Part shown: positions 46,888-57,000 of the stretch, piece by piece
Layout: each line of letters opens with the position of its first letter
Position numbering within the stretch: position 1 is the first letter of the stretch
DNA from: an uncultured Flavobacteriaceae bacterium
Lineage (GTDB): Bacteria; Bacteroidota; Bacteroidia; Flavobacteriales; Flavobacteriaceae
Reading direction: 5' to 3'
Assembly (NCBI GenBank): GCA_947501845.1
Contig: CANMXP010000002.1
Span: 248,001-312,000, forward strand
DNA: 64,000 nt
Program-made: the position numbers and the translations under genes
Notes under the pieces: generated by a model
Database searches by the model: none
Seen by the model: only the letters and a program-made list of their open reading frames with translations
Told to the model about the DNA's origin: nothing

Positions 46888-48612
46888 GTGCCAAAAAACA
46901 TATTAATCTTAGATTTTAAAAATTTATCTCAAGCTAAAAAGGATAATTATCTTAGCAATTCTGTACCTATAGAAATTACTCATCTCCTCTCTCAGTACAA
47001 AAATCTAAACATTATATCCACCAACTCTAAGCCATTAATAAAAAGTGAATTTGGTAAAGACATCTCTATCGATTTTTTCTTAGAAGGCTCTTTCTTAAGA
47101 ACAAGAAACCTCATGAGGTTTAATTTTCAACTCATTAACGGGAAGGATGCCACATGTGCATTATCCATAAAACTGGAAGAGCATACTGATAATACCTTTC
47201 AACTTATTGACTCGGTTGCATCAAAAGTTGTACACTATTTAGAATTGGAATTCACCATGAATAAGAGTGCCCTTGAAATAACACCAAATGCCTATAAACA
47301 TTATCTTAAAGGAATTCAGTACTGGGATTTATGGAATAAAAGCAATGTAAAAAAGGCTATTACCCATTTTAAAAAAGTAATAGAATTAGAGCCTGAATTC
47401 TCATTAGCATATGTACGGCTATCACATTGTTTTTCTTTATTGGCAGCACTTGTAACACACAATAGCTTAGAAAATTATAATGCAGCAAAAGCTGCAGCAA
47501 TAAAAGCAATTGCCTTGGACAACACTTCAATTGAAGCGCATCTATCTCTAGCACTAATCAAATTGGTGAACGACGTAGATATTTTAGGAGCTTATTACTC
47601 CTTTGAAAGAGCATTTGCTATTGATAATACTTATGCAAAGGCATATCATTATTATGCTTACTATCTTATAACTATAGGGAAATATCAAAAAGCAATAGAG
47701 TCTTTAGATGTCGCTTTAAAAGTAGACCCCATTAACCTACAAGTAAATAGCACTTATGGATTCGCCCTTTTATTGCATAAGAAGTATAAAAAAGCAGAAC
47801 AACACTTAAAAAAAACACTTGCTATTTACCCAAACTCTGAAGCTACCTATGATGCTCTCATTTGGACCTATATTTTGAGCGAGCAATATGAAAAGGCAAA
47901 GATATTAGTAGAACATAGCAAAATGGATTTGGTTTTATCTCCTACCATAGAAATTATTCTTTATAATGCTCTTGGCGAATGGGATAAATTAAAATTCTGG
48001 AAAAACAAATTAGAGATACTGATTGAAAATGACACAGAAGGAAAATATAGTAAAGAAGCTTCGGCTGTTTATTTTGCACTTGGTGACATAAAAAAAGGCA
48101 TAACGCAGTTTGAGTTATTTTACAAAAACAAAATGGGACTTATAAGAGCCCTATCACATCCTGCCTGGAAGGCATTTAGAGAAAGTAATAAATTCTACAT
48201 TTACAAAAAAAGATTAAAGTTATTAAAGCCACCTACATTACCTTCTAAACTCACTCAAAATACCGATGATATTATTGTTGTACATGCTACCACTTCAGAA
48301 ATATTTGCTATTGCCTCAAAACAACTTCTTTTTATTGAATCTCAGGGTGTTTATTGTAAAGTGGTTTATGTAAACGACGCTAAAAAAATTCAAGAAAAAA
48401 TATTACGTACGTCTCTTACTAAAATTATGAATGATAGTTTTTACTTGTATTTTTTCAGGTGCCATAATTCATTTATAATCAATACCAAAATATCATATGT
48501 AGCTTCTGGCAATGTAAAAAACACAAAACTTTGTTTGAACGATTATGCCATTGAAATTCCTGTATCCAGAAGTAAAGTCCCTAGTGTTCTTGAACTTTTC
48601 CCATCAGCTTAA
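46888..48612 (+). CDS. TPR-repeat transcriptional regulator with C-terminal LytTR DNA-binding domain
   Basis: A 574-residue cytoplasmic protein starting at GTG (an in-frame stop precedes it and no ATG is near). Residues 1 to about 125 (LDFKNLSQAKKDNYLSNSVPIEI, IDFFLEGSFLRTRNLMRFNFQL) resemble the TolB/FlgO-like domain found ahead of TPRs in adenylate-cyclase-type regulators. About seven TPRs follow, including AITHFKKVIELEPEFSLAYVRL, AKAAAIKAIALDNTSIEAHLSL and AIESLDVALKVDPINLQ. The C-terminal 100 residues form a LytTR domain (LLFIESQGVYCKVVYV, FYLYFFRCHNSFIINTKISYV). There is no receiver domain or membrane helix, so the input is unknown. It is followed 110 bp later by a small exported protein on the same strand. 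Confidence 0.86.
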   Translation: MPKNILILDFKNLSQAKKDNYLSNSVPIEITHLLSQYKNLNIISTNSKPLIKSEFGKDISIDFFLEGSFLRTRNLMRFNFQLINGKDATCALSIKLEEHTDNTFQLIDSVASKVVHYLELEFTMNKSALEITPNAYKHYLKGIQYWDLWNKSNVKKAITHFKKVIELEPEFSLAYVRLSHCFSLLAALVTHNSLENYNAAKAAAIKAIALDNTSIEAHLSLALIKLVNDVDILGAYYSFERAFAIDNTYAKAYHYYAYYLITIGKYQKAIESLDVALKVDPINLQVNSTYGFALLLHKKYKKAEQHLKKTLAIYPNSEATYDALIWTYILSEQYEKAKILVEHSKMDLVLSPTIEIILYNALGEWDKLKFWKNKLEILIENDTEGKYSKEASAVYFALGDIKKGITQFELFYKNKMGLIRALSHPAWKAFRESNKFYIYKKRLKLLKPPTLPSKLTQNTDDIIVVHATTSEIFAIASKQLLFIESQGVYCKVVYVNDAKKIQEKILRTSLTKIMNDSFYLYFFRCHNSFIINTKISYVASGNVKNTKLCLNDYAIEIPVSRSKVPSVLELFPSA

Positions 48613-48722
48613 CTTTTACATTTCGTTCCTGTTTATAACTTTTTTTTCCCGATTAGAACACAAATTTCTCCTTCTTTTATTGGCGCAATACTTTTGATGC
48701 AACAATCTAAAAAACAAAAAAA

Positions 48723-49454
48723 ATGCATCAATTAAAATTAATCGTATTGTCAGTATCTGTACTATGTTTAACAAATTTAAAAGCGCAAAATGCCATGATA
48801 AAAAGCCACCAAATGGATAACACGGAAAAAGTAACTTCAGCAAAACAACACCAAATAACTCTTAAAAAGGGAGAATTATTTTTAATTATTTCCTCGATCA
48901 CAAAACCTGGAGCTCAAGAAGCCAGGAATGATTATTTTAAAAAAGTATTTCCAATAGCTTCAAAAAGTGGTTTTAAACCTTTGGCAAATTTCCCCATAGA
49001 CAAAGTAGTTGCTGGCAGCTATAGGCCAAACAACTTTTTTGGACTTTATTCATGGCCAAATCAAAAAGCCGTAGAAGCATTTTTAAAAGAATTACCAAAT
49101 GCAGAACTTAAACCCATGCGCTTGAAAATATGGGATGAGCTAAAACAGCCAGCTATTATAGTAGACAAAGAAACGACCCTGACTTTTAATGAAGGAAAAG
49201 TTTATGAAATAACCATGCTTTGGAACAAAAAAAGGCTTAAAGAGAAAAAAATAAAGAAGCATGGTGGTCATATTTTATTCAGTGCTCCAGTAAGCGGCTA
49301 TGAAGATTTAACTTCTGGAAATGCACCTCAACAAATTGCCATTATCGAATGGAATTCTGAAGAAGAAGCTAAAGCTTATAAATATCATGCACATGGTTCT
49401 TTAGATAACGAGGAAGCTTTTTATACGCATATTCAAATTCCAGAGAAAAAATAA
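48723..49454 (+). CDS. Exported protein with tandem ferredoxin-like (DUF1330-type) domains
   Basis: A 243-residue protein with a signal peptide (residues 1 to about 21, ending LKAQN). Two halves look alike: GELFLIISSITKPGAQEARNDYFKKVFPIA with FGLYSWPNQKAVEAFL, then KVYEITMLWNKKRLKEKKIKKHGGHILFSA with IAIIEWNSEEEAKAYKYH. This pattern of strand, helix and a WNSEEEAKAY-like motif suggests a dimeric alpha/beta-barrel (DUF1330-like) fold. The ligand is unknown. It follows the TPR-LytTR gene and could be its target or share its transcript. I am moderately sure of the fold and unsure of the function. Confidence 0.75.
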   Translation: MHQLKLIVLSVSVLCLTNLKAQNAMIKSHQMDNTEKVTSAKQHQITLKKGELFLIISSITKPGAQEARNDYFKKVFPIASKSGFKPLANFPIDKVVAGSYRPNNFFGLYSWPNQKAVEAFLKELPNAELKPMRLKIWDELKQPAIIVDKETTLTFNEGKVYEITMLWNKKRLKEKKIKKHGGHILFSAPVSGYEDLTSGNAPQQIAIIEWNSEEEAKAYKYHAHGSLDNEEAFYTHIQIPEKK

Positions 49455-49902
49455 TTGTTCTAAAATATCAGATTAGATTCTGAAAATTTAATTTAGGATG
49501 GGGCATCTTTTCTTTCTCGGGCAATTTAATAACATAATCGTACCGTTTAGTACTTGTTGTTTTAAACCAATCGTATTAAAAAACCTCTAATTGTATTTTC
49601 ATAAAAAAGTCTATGAAGTCACTATCTGATAATTGATTCATTCTGTACTTAATTATTTTTTAAAAGCTTCTGGATATTTATCCTCATTCATTTGTATTAG
49701 CTGTTAAATTTTTTCATTAGGGACTTTAAAGTCTTTTCTTAATTCAAAAGAGGGTGTCTAAAAAGTAATTTATTTTGTCATTTAGAACGGGGATAAAAAT
49801 ATTATTAATCTGTAAATCAGAACATTAAAATCATTAGAGATTCTTCATTTCATTCTGAATGACATTTTTTAGACACCCTCTGATTTTTAAACTTTTTTTT
49901 GA
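49455..49902. other. 448-bp intergenic region with one inverted-repeat element
   Basis: No gene is supported here. The gap separates a plus-strand gene from the end of the toxin-locus operon (convergent). Its only structured feature is the 133-bp inverted-repeat element at 49749-49881; the 290 bp before that are AT-rich and look unstructured. Confidence 0.6.
49749..49881. mobile_element. MITE-like element with 16-bp terminal inverted repeats
   Basis: AGAGGGTGTCTAAAAA (49749-49764) is repeated exactly in inverse orientation at 49866-49881. Just inside, TGTCATTTAGAAC and CATTCTGAATGACA also pair imperfectly, and there is no coding sequence between. The GAGGGTGTC-type end resembles ends of insertion sequences found in Bacteroidota, so a non-autonomous relic is likely. 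It also sits where a bidirectional terminator would be useful, between convergent genes. No clear target-site duplication is seen. Confidence 0.5.
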
Positions 49903-50280
49903 TTATGGTAATTTTCTATTTACCCTTCTGGGTGATTTCTGAAGCTTGAGTAATTCAAACTTCCCATTTTCTTGAGGCTTTATTTCAACAACATCGCCAA
50001 TTTTCAGATTACTCATCTGCCCTAGATAATCCTCAATAACACTCAATAAACCATCTACAGATTTAATCTTTTTGCCAGAATCCACAATTCTTGCAAAAAC
50101 ATCACTTTTTGATATTTCAATCCCGACAAAAGCAACTCTCCCTAGCCTCCACTCCTTATTAGTATCTATTTCTAAAAAAGAATCCATCTCTTCTTTATCA
50201 ATATTAGGACATAAAAAACCGTTAAACCTCTTTCTAGGTTGCTTTGCATCAAAAGGAATAAGCATCTTCTTTGTTTTCAT
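49903..50280 (-). CDS. Uncharacterised small protein downstream of RHS toxin (candidate immunity)
   Basis: A 125-residue cytoplasmic protein with no motif I recognise. It has no signal peptide, is rich in Lys and Glu, and shows strand-helix segments such as RLGRVAFVGIEISKSDVFARI, SVIEDYLGQM and GDVVEIKPQENGKFELLKL; the last part resembles a small beta-barrel. It overlaps the upstream gene by 4 bp, so translation is probably coupled. It is the last gene of the RHS operon. Position immediately after a polymorphic toxin suggests immunity, but this is inference from context only. Confidence 0.6.
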   Translation of the reverse strand: MKTKKMLIPFDAKQPRKRFNGFLCPNIDKEEMDSFLEIDTNKEWRLGRVAFVGIEISKSDVFARIVDSGKKIKSVDGLLSVIEDYLGQMSNLKIGDVVEIKPQENGKFELLKLQKSPRRVNRKLP

Positions 50281-50990
50281 AAAAAAATTGACTCAGACAA
50301 CTTTTCTTTTTTTATTGGTATTTTTAAAGGTAAATATTCAACATCTCTTCTACCCTTAATGATTACATTATTATCTTCTAAATCAATGTCTTTATACATT
50401 TCCAGAAAGAATTCTATGCCATTTTCAGTTCTATCGATTTCTTTCTCAAAAACAATTTTATTATCCTTCTCTAAGGTAAATTTAGAGCGCATACCATCTT
50501 TCTTAAAATTAACCCAAACCGATGCCTTTAACACTTGATCAAATAATTCAATATTCTTTTCAACCATTTTGTAATCAGGATTTAAGCCTATTTCCATACC
50601 TTTTTTATAGGCATATTCACACGCTTTTAACAGCTCTTTGTTTTTAATAGTTATAGAGGCTTCTTTTAATATTTCATATGCTCTTTTCCACACAAACTCA
50701 TCTTGCTCAGTTTCACCCAATTTATTGAAGGAGGATAAATCTAAAACAGCGTTATAATTTAAATGCCCTCCATAAAAATGAGCGTGGTTCTTGGATGCAT
50801 TTGGATTTAGTTCATATGTTTGCTCTGTTCTAAAATAAATATTAATAAACTGAATTTTTTTTCCTTGATAACTATCACAAAGTAATCGATTGAGAAGATT
50901 ACCCATTGCAAAGTATTTCTTATCTAAATCCTGTAATTGATTACTTCCATCTCTGAACCAAAACAGAGTCCTATCAATTATTTTTTTCAT
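50277..50990 (-). CDS. Uncharacterised protein directly downstream of RHS toxin (candidate immunity)
   Basis: A 237-residue protein without signal peptide or membrane helix. I do not recognise a family. It begins with KKIIDRTLFWFRDGSNQLQ and has a helical centre (FVWKRAYEILKEASITI, LLKACEYAYKKGMEIGL) and a beta-rich end. It starts 24 bp after the stop of the 2163-residue RHS gene and overlaps the next gene by 4 bp. By location it is the first-choice immunity partner for the RHS tip, since cognate immunity genes normally follow the toxin at once. No functional motif confirms this. Confidence 0.65.
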   Translation of the reverse strand: MKKIIDRTLFWFRDGSNQLQDLDKKYFAMGNLLNRLLCDSYQGKKIQFINIYFRTEQTYELNPNASKNHAHFYGGHLNYNAVLDLSSFNKLGETEQDEFVWKRAYEILKEASITIKNKELLKACEYAYKKGMEIGLNPDYKMVEKNIELFDQVLKASVWVNFKKDGMRSKFTLEKDNKIVFEKEIDRTENGIEFFLEMYKDIDLEDNNVIIKGRRDVEYLPLKIPIKKEKLSESIFL

Positions 50991-51014
50991 CTTTCATCCT
51001 TTTTGATTATAAAT

Positions 51015-54000
51015 TTACTCAGGTTTAATTGGGGTCATTGTATCAAAATCTCTTGGATACGGTATTTTCATACCTGGTAAAGTATATTGACCAGTTGAGT
51101 TGTAATGCAAACTCCGTAAATATTTTTCCATCATATGAGCTTCTTGCTTTGTCATTATTCCAGAATACTTTCCAGTAGACCCTGGTCCAGCTTCTTTTAA
51201 TGACTGCATATAGCGCCCTAAATTCTTGTCTGTTACTCCAAATTTATAAAGTTCTCCGAATTCATCATAAATAGCATAAGTCCTTGAGGGAGCTAATGAC
51301 TTTGATGAAGTGGTAAACTTAATTGGTTTTATAGGAATCCTAGAAACTACATTTTTAACAACATTTCTAGTAACAGCACTAGCTGCGACTTTTCCAATTC
51401 CAGCAGTAGCAACTGTAGTTGCCAATTCCAAGGTACCTTCACCTCCTCGGTAACCATCTATTACTCCTGCTTCATAATAATTACCATCAATAAAATTAGA
51501 AAAGGAAGCATACCCACTTTTCATTTGTCTGATAATATTACCAGGTCCTATGTCCCAGATAGTTTCAAGGTTTTTATAACCAGTTAATGTTTTCCACCAG
51601 TTACCGTTATCTATCATATTTTTCTTCCAAGAACCCCATGGATCATTCCAAGCATTAGAAAAACTTTCTGAAATACTATCACCCAGATTACTCCAAAAAG
51701 AACCGTACCCTTCCTTATAACCACTCCAATATTGATCAAACCAACTTGGTGATTCAGAACCTAGATCTGGATTGGGTTCTCGTGGTGTATTTATAGATGC
51801 CGTATTTTCAGCACTATTTCCAATGTTATTCGGTGTTGGTGCATTTTGTCCATTTTTCCAATCTTCATAAGAGTTATCATAGGGTGTAGCATCATGATCA
51901 CCAAAAATAGCATTCCCTACTAACAATGCTACAGCAGCAATAACAACACATTCTATTAATTCCCCTGAAGGATCCGAATACATCAATGGATTGTTAAGAA
52001 CATAACCATAGCGGTTATAATTTTGGGTATTAAACGGATCTTGAATATAATTATCTGGTGATAAAAATCTACCTACCTGAGGGTCATATACACGTCCATT
52101 CATATGTATGAGGGACACTTCAAAAAAGTGTTCATGCCCTGTATAACCCCTATCCAATAAACTTGCATGATTAAATACAATACCACTTGAACTGTCAGAG
52201 AACTTATCAACTGATCCCCATGCCCCAAACTGGCGTTCCTCAATCACATCTCCATCAGCATCAGTAATGGCTAAGATACTACCCAAATAGTCCCTGTGCA
52301 AATAATGGTATTCATCAATAGGGTTATTCACCGTTCTTTTAATATGAGCTATAGGAGCCGTGTAGGCATCACCACTTACATAAGTAACAATCTTGGTACT
52401 TCCTGTTTGGGTATCTTCAACAATTTCTGTACCTGTAATAGATGAATAATGCTTACGGTAACGTCTCAACAGTTTATCAGCATTGTCACCACCGTAATAA
52501 GCATGGCTTCTATTCATCATAGGACCGTATTCAAAGCTTACCCTACCCTGTCCCGTTTCGTGTATGTCAATTGGTTTTTTGAAGGCATTGAAACTCACCT
52601 GTTGTGTTGGATGTGATTGAAAATAAGTTTCTCCAGCAGTATTAGGTGCAATTTCCTTTAAACGGTACTTACTATTACTATCATATACATAATCACCCAA
52701 ATCGGTATTATTTGTAATTCGCCCACGAGCATCGTAGGTCATAGTTTTGGTTACTGCACCTCCAATAGAGGTCAAACGGTTCAAGTTGTCGTATGTAAAA
52801 TTTTCCTGATGATTAAACCCTACATTGTTTCTAGTAGTTAGTGCCCCACTTTGTTGATTAAAACTGTAAGTGGTATGTAAAGCTACAGTTGGACTAGGAT
52901 TAGAACCTGTTTCTTTATCTTCTATTTTAGTCAAATAGCCATAAGCATCGTAAGCCTTGGTACTAGACATACCATTACCTAAATTAATAGTAAGTGCTTG
53001 CCCTCTGGCATTGATAGCATCTAGCTCCCAAAGCTTATCTGTAGTTCCGTCATTCCAGATTTCTGATAACATTCCAGAAGCATCGTAGACGTTACGAGTC
53101 GTGATGGTACTGGACACTGCATTACCCAAATTTTTACCTATCTGAGTTTCCTTGTGAACCCTGCCATAAGTATCATAGGTATATTGCAGCTCAAATTCTG
53201 CTAGCCCAGTATTCTCCTTAATAGTACTGGGACGCTTATAATTGTCATAGGTATAGTTATAGCTATAAGCTCTGCTATTAGTATTATCTTGTCCAGTAAT
53301 ACTAGTTAGCAGTTTTGTTGTGTTGTCATACTGATAAGTTAACGTATGATCGGTTAAATCCCCTGTCATAATTTTGGAGGTTGGCTTTCCAAAAGCATCG
53401 TATGTATAGGTTGTGCTACCCTTAGGAGATGTTTCCGTCAAAACTTCCCCATAGTTATTATAACTATAAGCATAATTACCCGCGGCAGGATCATTTGAGC
53501 TTATTTTTCTACCCCAACCGTCTATATTAGTACTTACTACATTCCCATCATAATCGGCTGTTTTTATAGCTCCATTTGCATGATGAGTATAATTAATCGT
53601 ACCTCCTGGATCCTGCAAACTAACTACATTCCCTAAGGCATCCAATGTAGTGATTATTGTTTTCGCACCATCTACCACAGTAGTAGTTAAGTTTGAATAG
53701 CTGGTACTTATACTTTTTCCATTAAACAAAATCCTTGATATCATTCTACCATACCCATCGTAAGCAAAGGTATTCCATTGGGATGCACTACCTATATAAG
53801 GCTCGCTTTCTCTTGTCATTCTACCAGCTACATCATACTCAAAGCTTTTATAAATCCACTGATTATCTAGGCTTAATGAACCACTCTTAACTGCCCAACC
53901 AAAGGCATTGTATGTAGTCTCATCTTTGGCTCCTGTAGCATAATCTATAGTTTCTTTAATTCCTCCACCTGTTTGGGCAATGTAATCATATATTGTTTCT

Positions 54001-57000
54001 TGACCGAGATAATCAATTTCTTTTATTATTCTATCCCATTTGTCATACTCATAAGTGGTAACTAAACCATAAGGATTTGTGTTTGTTAATGGATTACCTG
54101 TAACAGCATTGTAAGCAGTGGTGGTTTCCAATCCTTGGGCATCTATAGATTTTGTTAAAAAGCGCTGTCCATAACCTGTATATTCAAAGGTTTCGGTACG
54201 TGATGATACTCCACTAGCACTAATGGTTTTTTGTGTCACATTTCCGTTTACATCATAGACAAGATCTGTCGTAAGCCATGAGGTGCCATGCCCTTTAGCT
54301 TTGGTTTGAATTATCAGATTGTTATTGTAACTATATTGTTCTTCTGTGCTAAAAGTGCTACCGTTTAAGATATTGGTCTCTGTATTTTTTGTAGGACGCC
54401 CTACATGATAGCTGTTATTGGTTGCCCCTGCATTATTGCTATATTCAAAGGTAATCGTATTACTTCCCCCTGGGAATGTCCTACGAGTCTCAATGGGATT
54501 ATTGTATTCATCGTAAGCATAAGTCACAGTAGTAAATACACCAGTAAGTCCATTATCCTGTTCTATCTTTTTTAGTCTAAGATTGGTGACCCCTGCATAG
54601 CCTGAGGCTCCAGGTTGCTGTTCGGGAGGAACGAGTTTCCCCCAATAAGTACCGTTAGATCCCAATGAATAAAACCCTTCTTTTAGTGTAATGGTCTGTT
54701 CAGCCTCGTCTGTTTGTTGTCCAGGAATGGTCATATTTCGAATGATATTTTCTGTATATGGAGGCGCAGAAGGCGATCCTGGATTAGCAATGAGTTCATA
54801 ATCATAAAAATAATTAGTCTTGCTAACGTATTGCCCAGGTGACGAACTAGAGGTTTCAGCAACCCATTTTTCAGTTATAGCATTTCTTAGCATAGGGTCA
54901 TGTTTAGAGACTGTCCATAAAGTACCTACACCGTCACCATACCAATTGGTCTGTTTTAGTTCTTCAAAGCCTATAAAACCTAGTCCTCCAGCATGCGACA
55001 CAGCTCCTTTGTACAAAAATTGTTTAGTACGGGTAATGTTATCTCCTGTTTCCACTAACTCCCTAACCACTTTAAAGGATGGTGCTACATTCACATTAAC
55101 ATAAGGAAAAATTTGCCCATACCCAGAGGTATATGAAGGGTAATAAAACGGATCGTTAGGGTCTTGGTAATAAGAGTTTACTTGATCGTATTTTATTTCC
55201 GTTGTAATGCCATTATTTGAGATTGTTTTTAAGGATGTGTCTTCCCTATGATCTTTCGTAAATTCAAAAGAGGTTACATATTTATCGGATATGGAAGCAA
55301 TTTCCAGATTATTATTGGGTTTATCAGAGGTCAAAAACACAGGAATTGGGAATGTTTTTAAATTCCCTGTATCCGTTATAGAACCCCCGTTATAAAAATC
55401 TACTTTATAACAACAATTGTTATAATAACTTGTTCTATTGATATATGCTTTAATAGTTTGTTTGCCATTACTGTTATTGTCATAAGTTTCAGTTGAGTAA
55501 TCAATAATATCTGTTTTGCCATCGCCATTGATGTCAACTGGAATTAGGTCGTAACCATAATAAGTACCGTTTTCTATATAATTGGACTCATAACCAAAAG
55601 GATAATATTCAGAATCTATATCAAATCCATTACCCTTAGATAAAAATGTACTGAAATGAAGACGGCTAGCCCCCTTCCAAATCATAAAGTCTGATTTACC
55701 ATCACCATTATAATCCCCTGGCATTATTGGGTAATCTATCTTTATATCTGAATTAGTAGTTTGCCAAAGCAACTGTAGACTTGTATTAGCATCATTTAGT
55801 CCATAGACATAAACCTTGCCTTCTCTAAATTGTAGAATGTCTGTTTTCCCATCTCCATTAACATCCATAACTAATAGCTTGTCTGAAGATTGCAACTGGC
55901 TACTTAAATTACCAATATAAGATGTAAAATTACTGGTAATGCGCCTGTCCAGTTTAATTAAGTGTGTCTTACTAATGCTTGAACCATGATGGTTTTCTTC
56001 AACGGCAATTACATCAGAAAGACCGTCACCATCAAAATCTCCTGAAAGATATCTTAAAGGTACTCTATTAGTAAAAGGCCCTGGAAAAGAAGGCTGAAGG
56101 TATGTAGGAGCAGTCCAAGTTTTTTCATATTTATAAGCAATAGGCTGAATGGCGCCTCCAGAAGAATACACCTTAAATTTCACCTGTTCACTACCACTGT
56201 TTTGTATAACTGCCAATCCCTGATTTGCCAATAACTTATTTTGGTAATTCAACCAACTGACAGGAAAGATTGCTTCAAATTCTCCTGTATTGGCTTCAGT
56301 TCCCCAGTTGACCCCTCCAATCTGAAAGTCACTGAATAACCAGAACTTCTTTTTGGCATCAGGTCCAATAGTAGGGTAAACAATAAAGTCCATCTTACCA
56401 TCTCCTGAAACATCTAAAGAGATGACCTTAGCGTTACGCTTTTCAACATTCCCCAAGTTGATTTGGTTAAAAGTATTGTCTGATTTATTGATTGTATTTG
56501 CTGTATTCCCATAGGCAAATGTTACACTGCGGTTTAACTGATTATCTCCTGTATATTCCTTAACACTTCCTAGAAAGCCAGATAACACATAATTTCTGTA
56601 AGGAGTTCCGTTACCACTAACTTTTATGTCTGTAAGCCTATACGCACTTCCAAAAAGGGTCCCATTTATATATGAGAAATCTTTATAATTTAATCCCCCA
56701 TTGGTATATTCAAACTCAATTTCATTAATAGGTGTTGCTGCTCCTCTTGCACCATAGGTAATCTTATCGATTTTTAATCGGTTATTATTAGAGGTGTAGC
56801 TATAATTGATACGGATACCCTGCGGGTTTTCCCAATGGGAAATAGCATAATCCATATGGCTTCTGGAATTACTGCTGTAGCCATAATGCGCTATAGAACC
56901 ATCTGGATAAAACACCTTAAAGTATTGTGGGCCTTCTACACCAGAGACTGGATGACTCCCATAAGATATAATTTTTATATTGGAGTATTGTTCGGTTTGA

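Noticed and set aside
48616-48843. 75-codon minus-strand frame between the LytTR gene and the exported orphan
   Set aside because: It overlaps the signal-peptide region of the plus-strand gene and looks like a low-complexity shadow.
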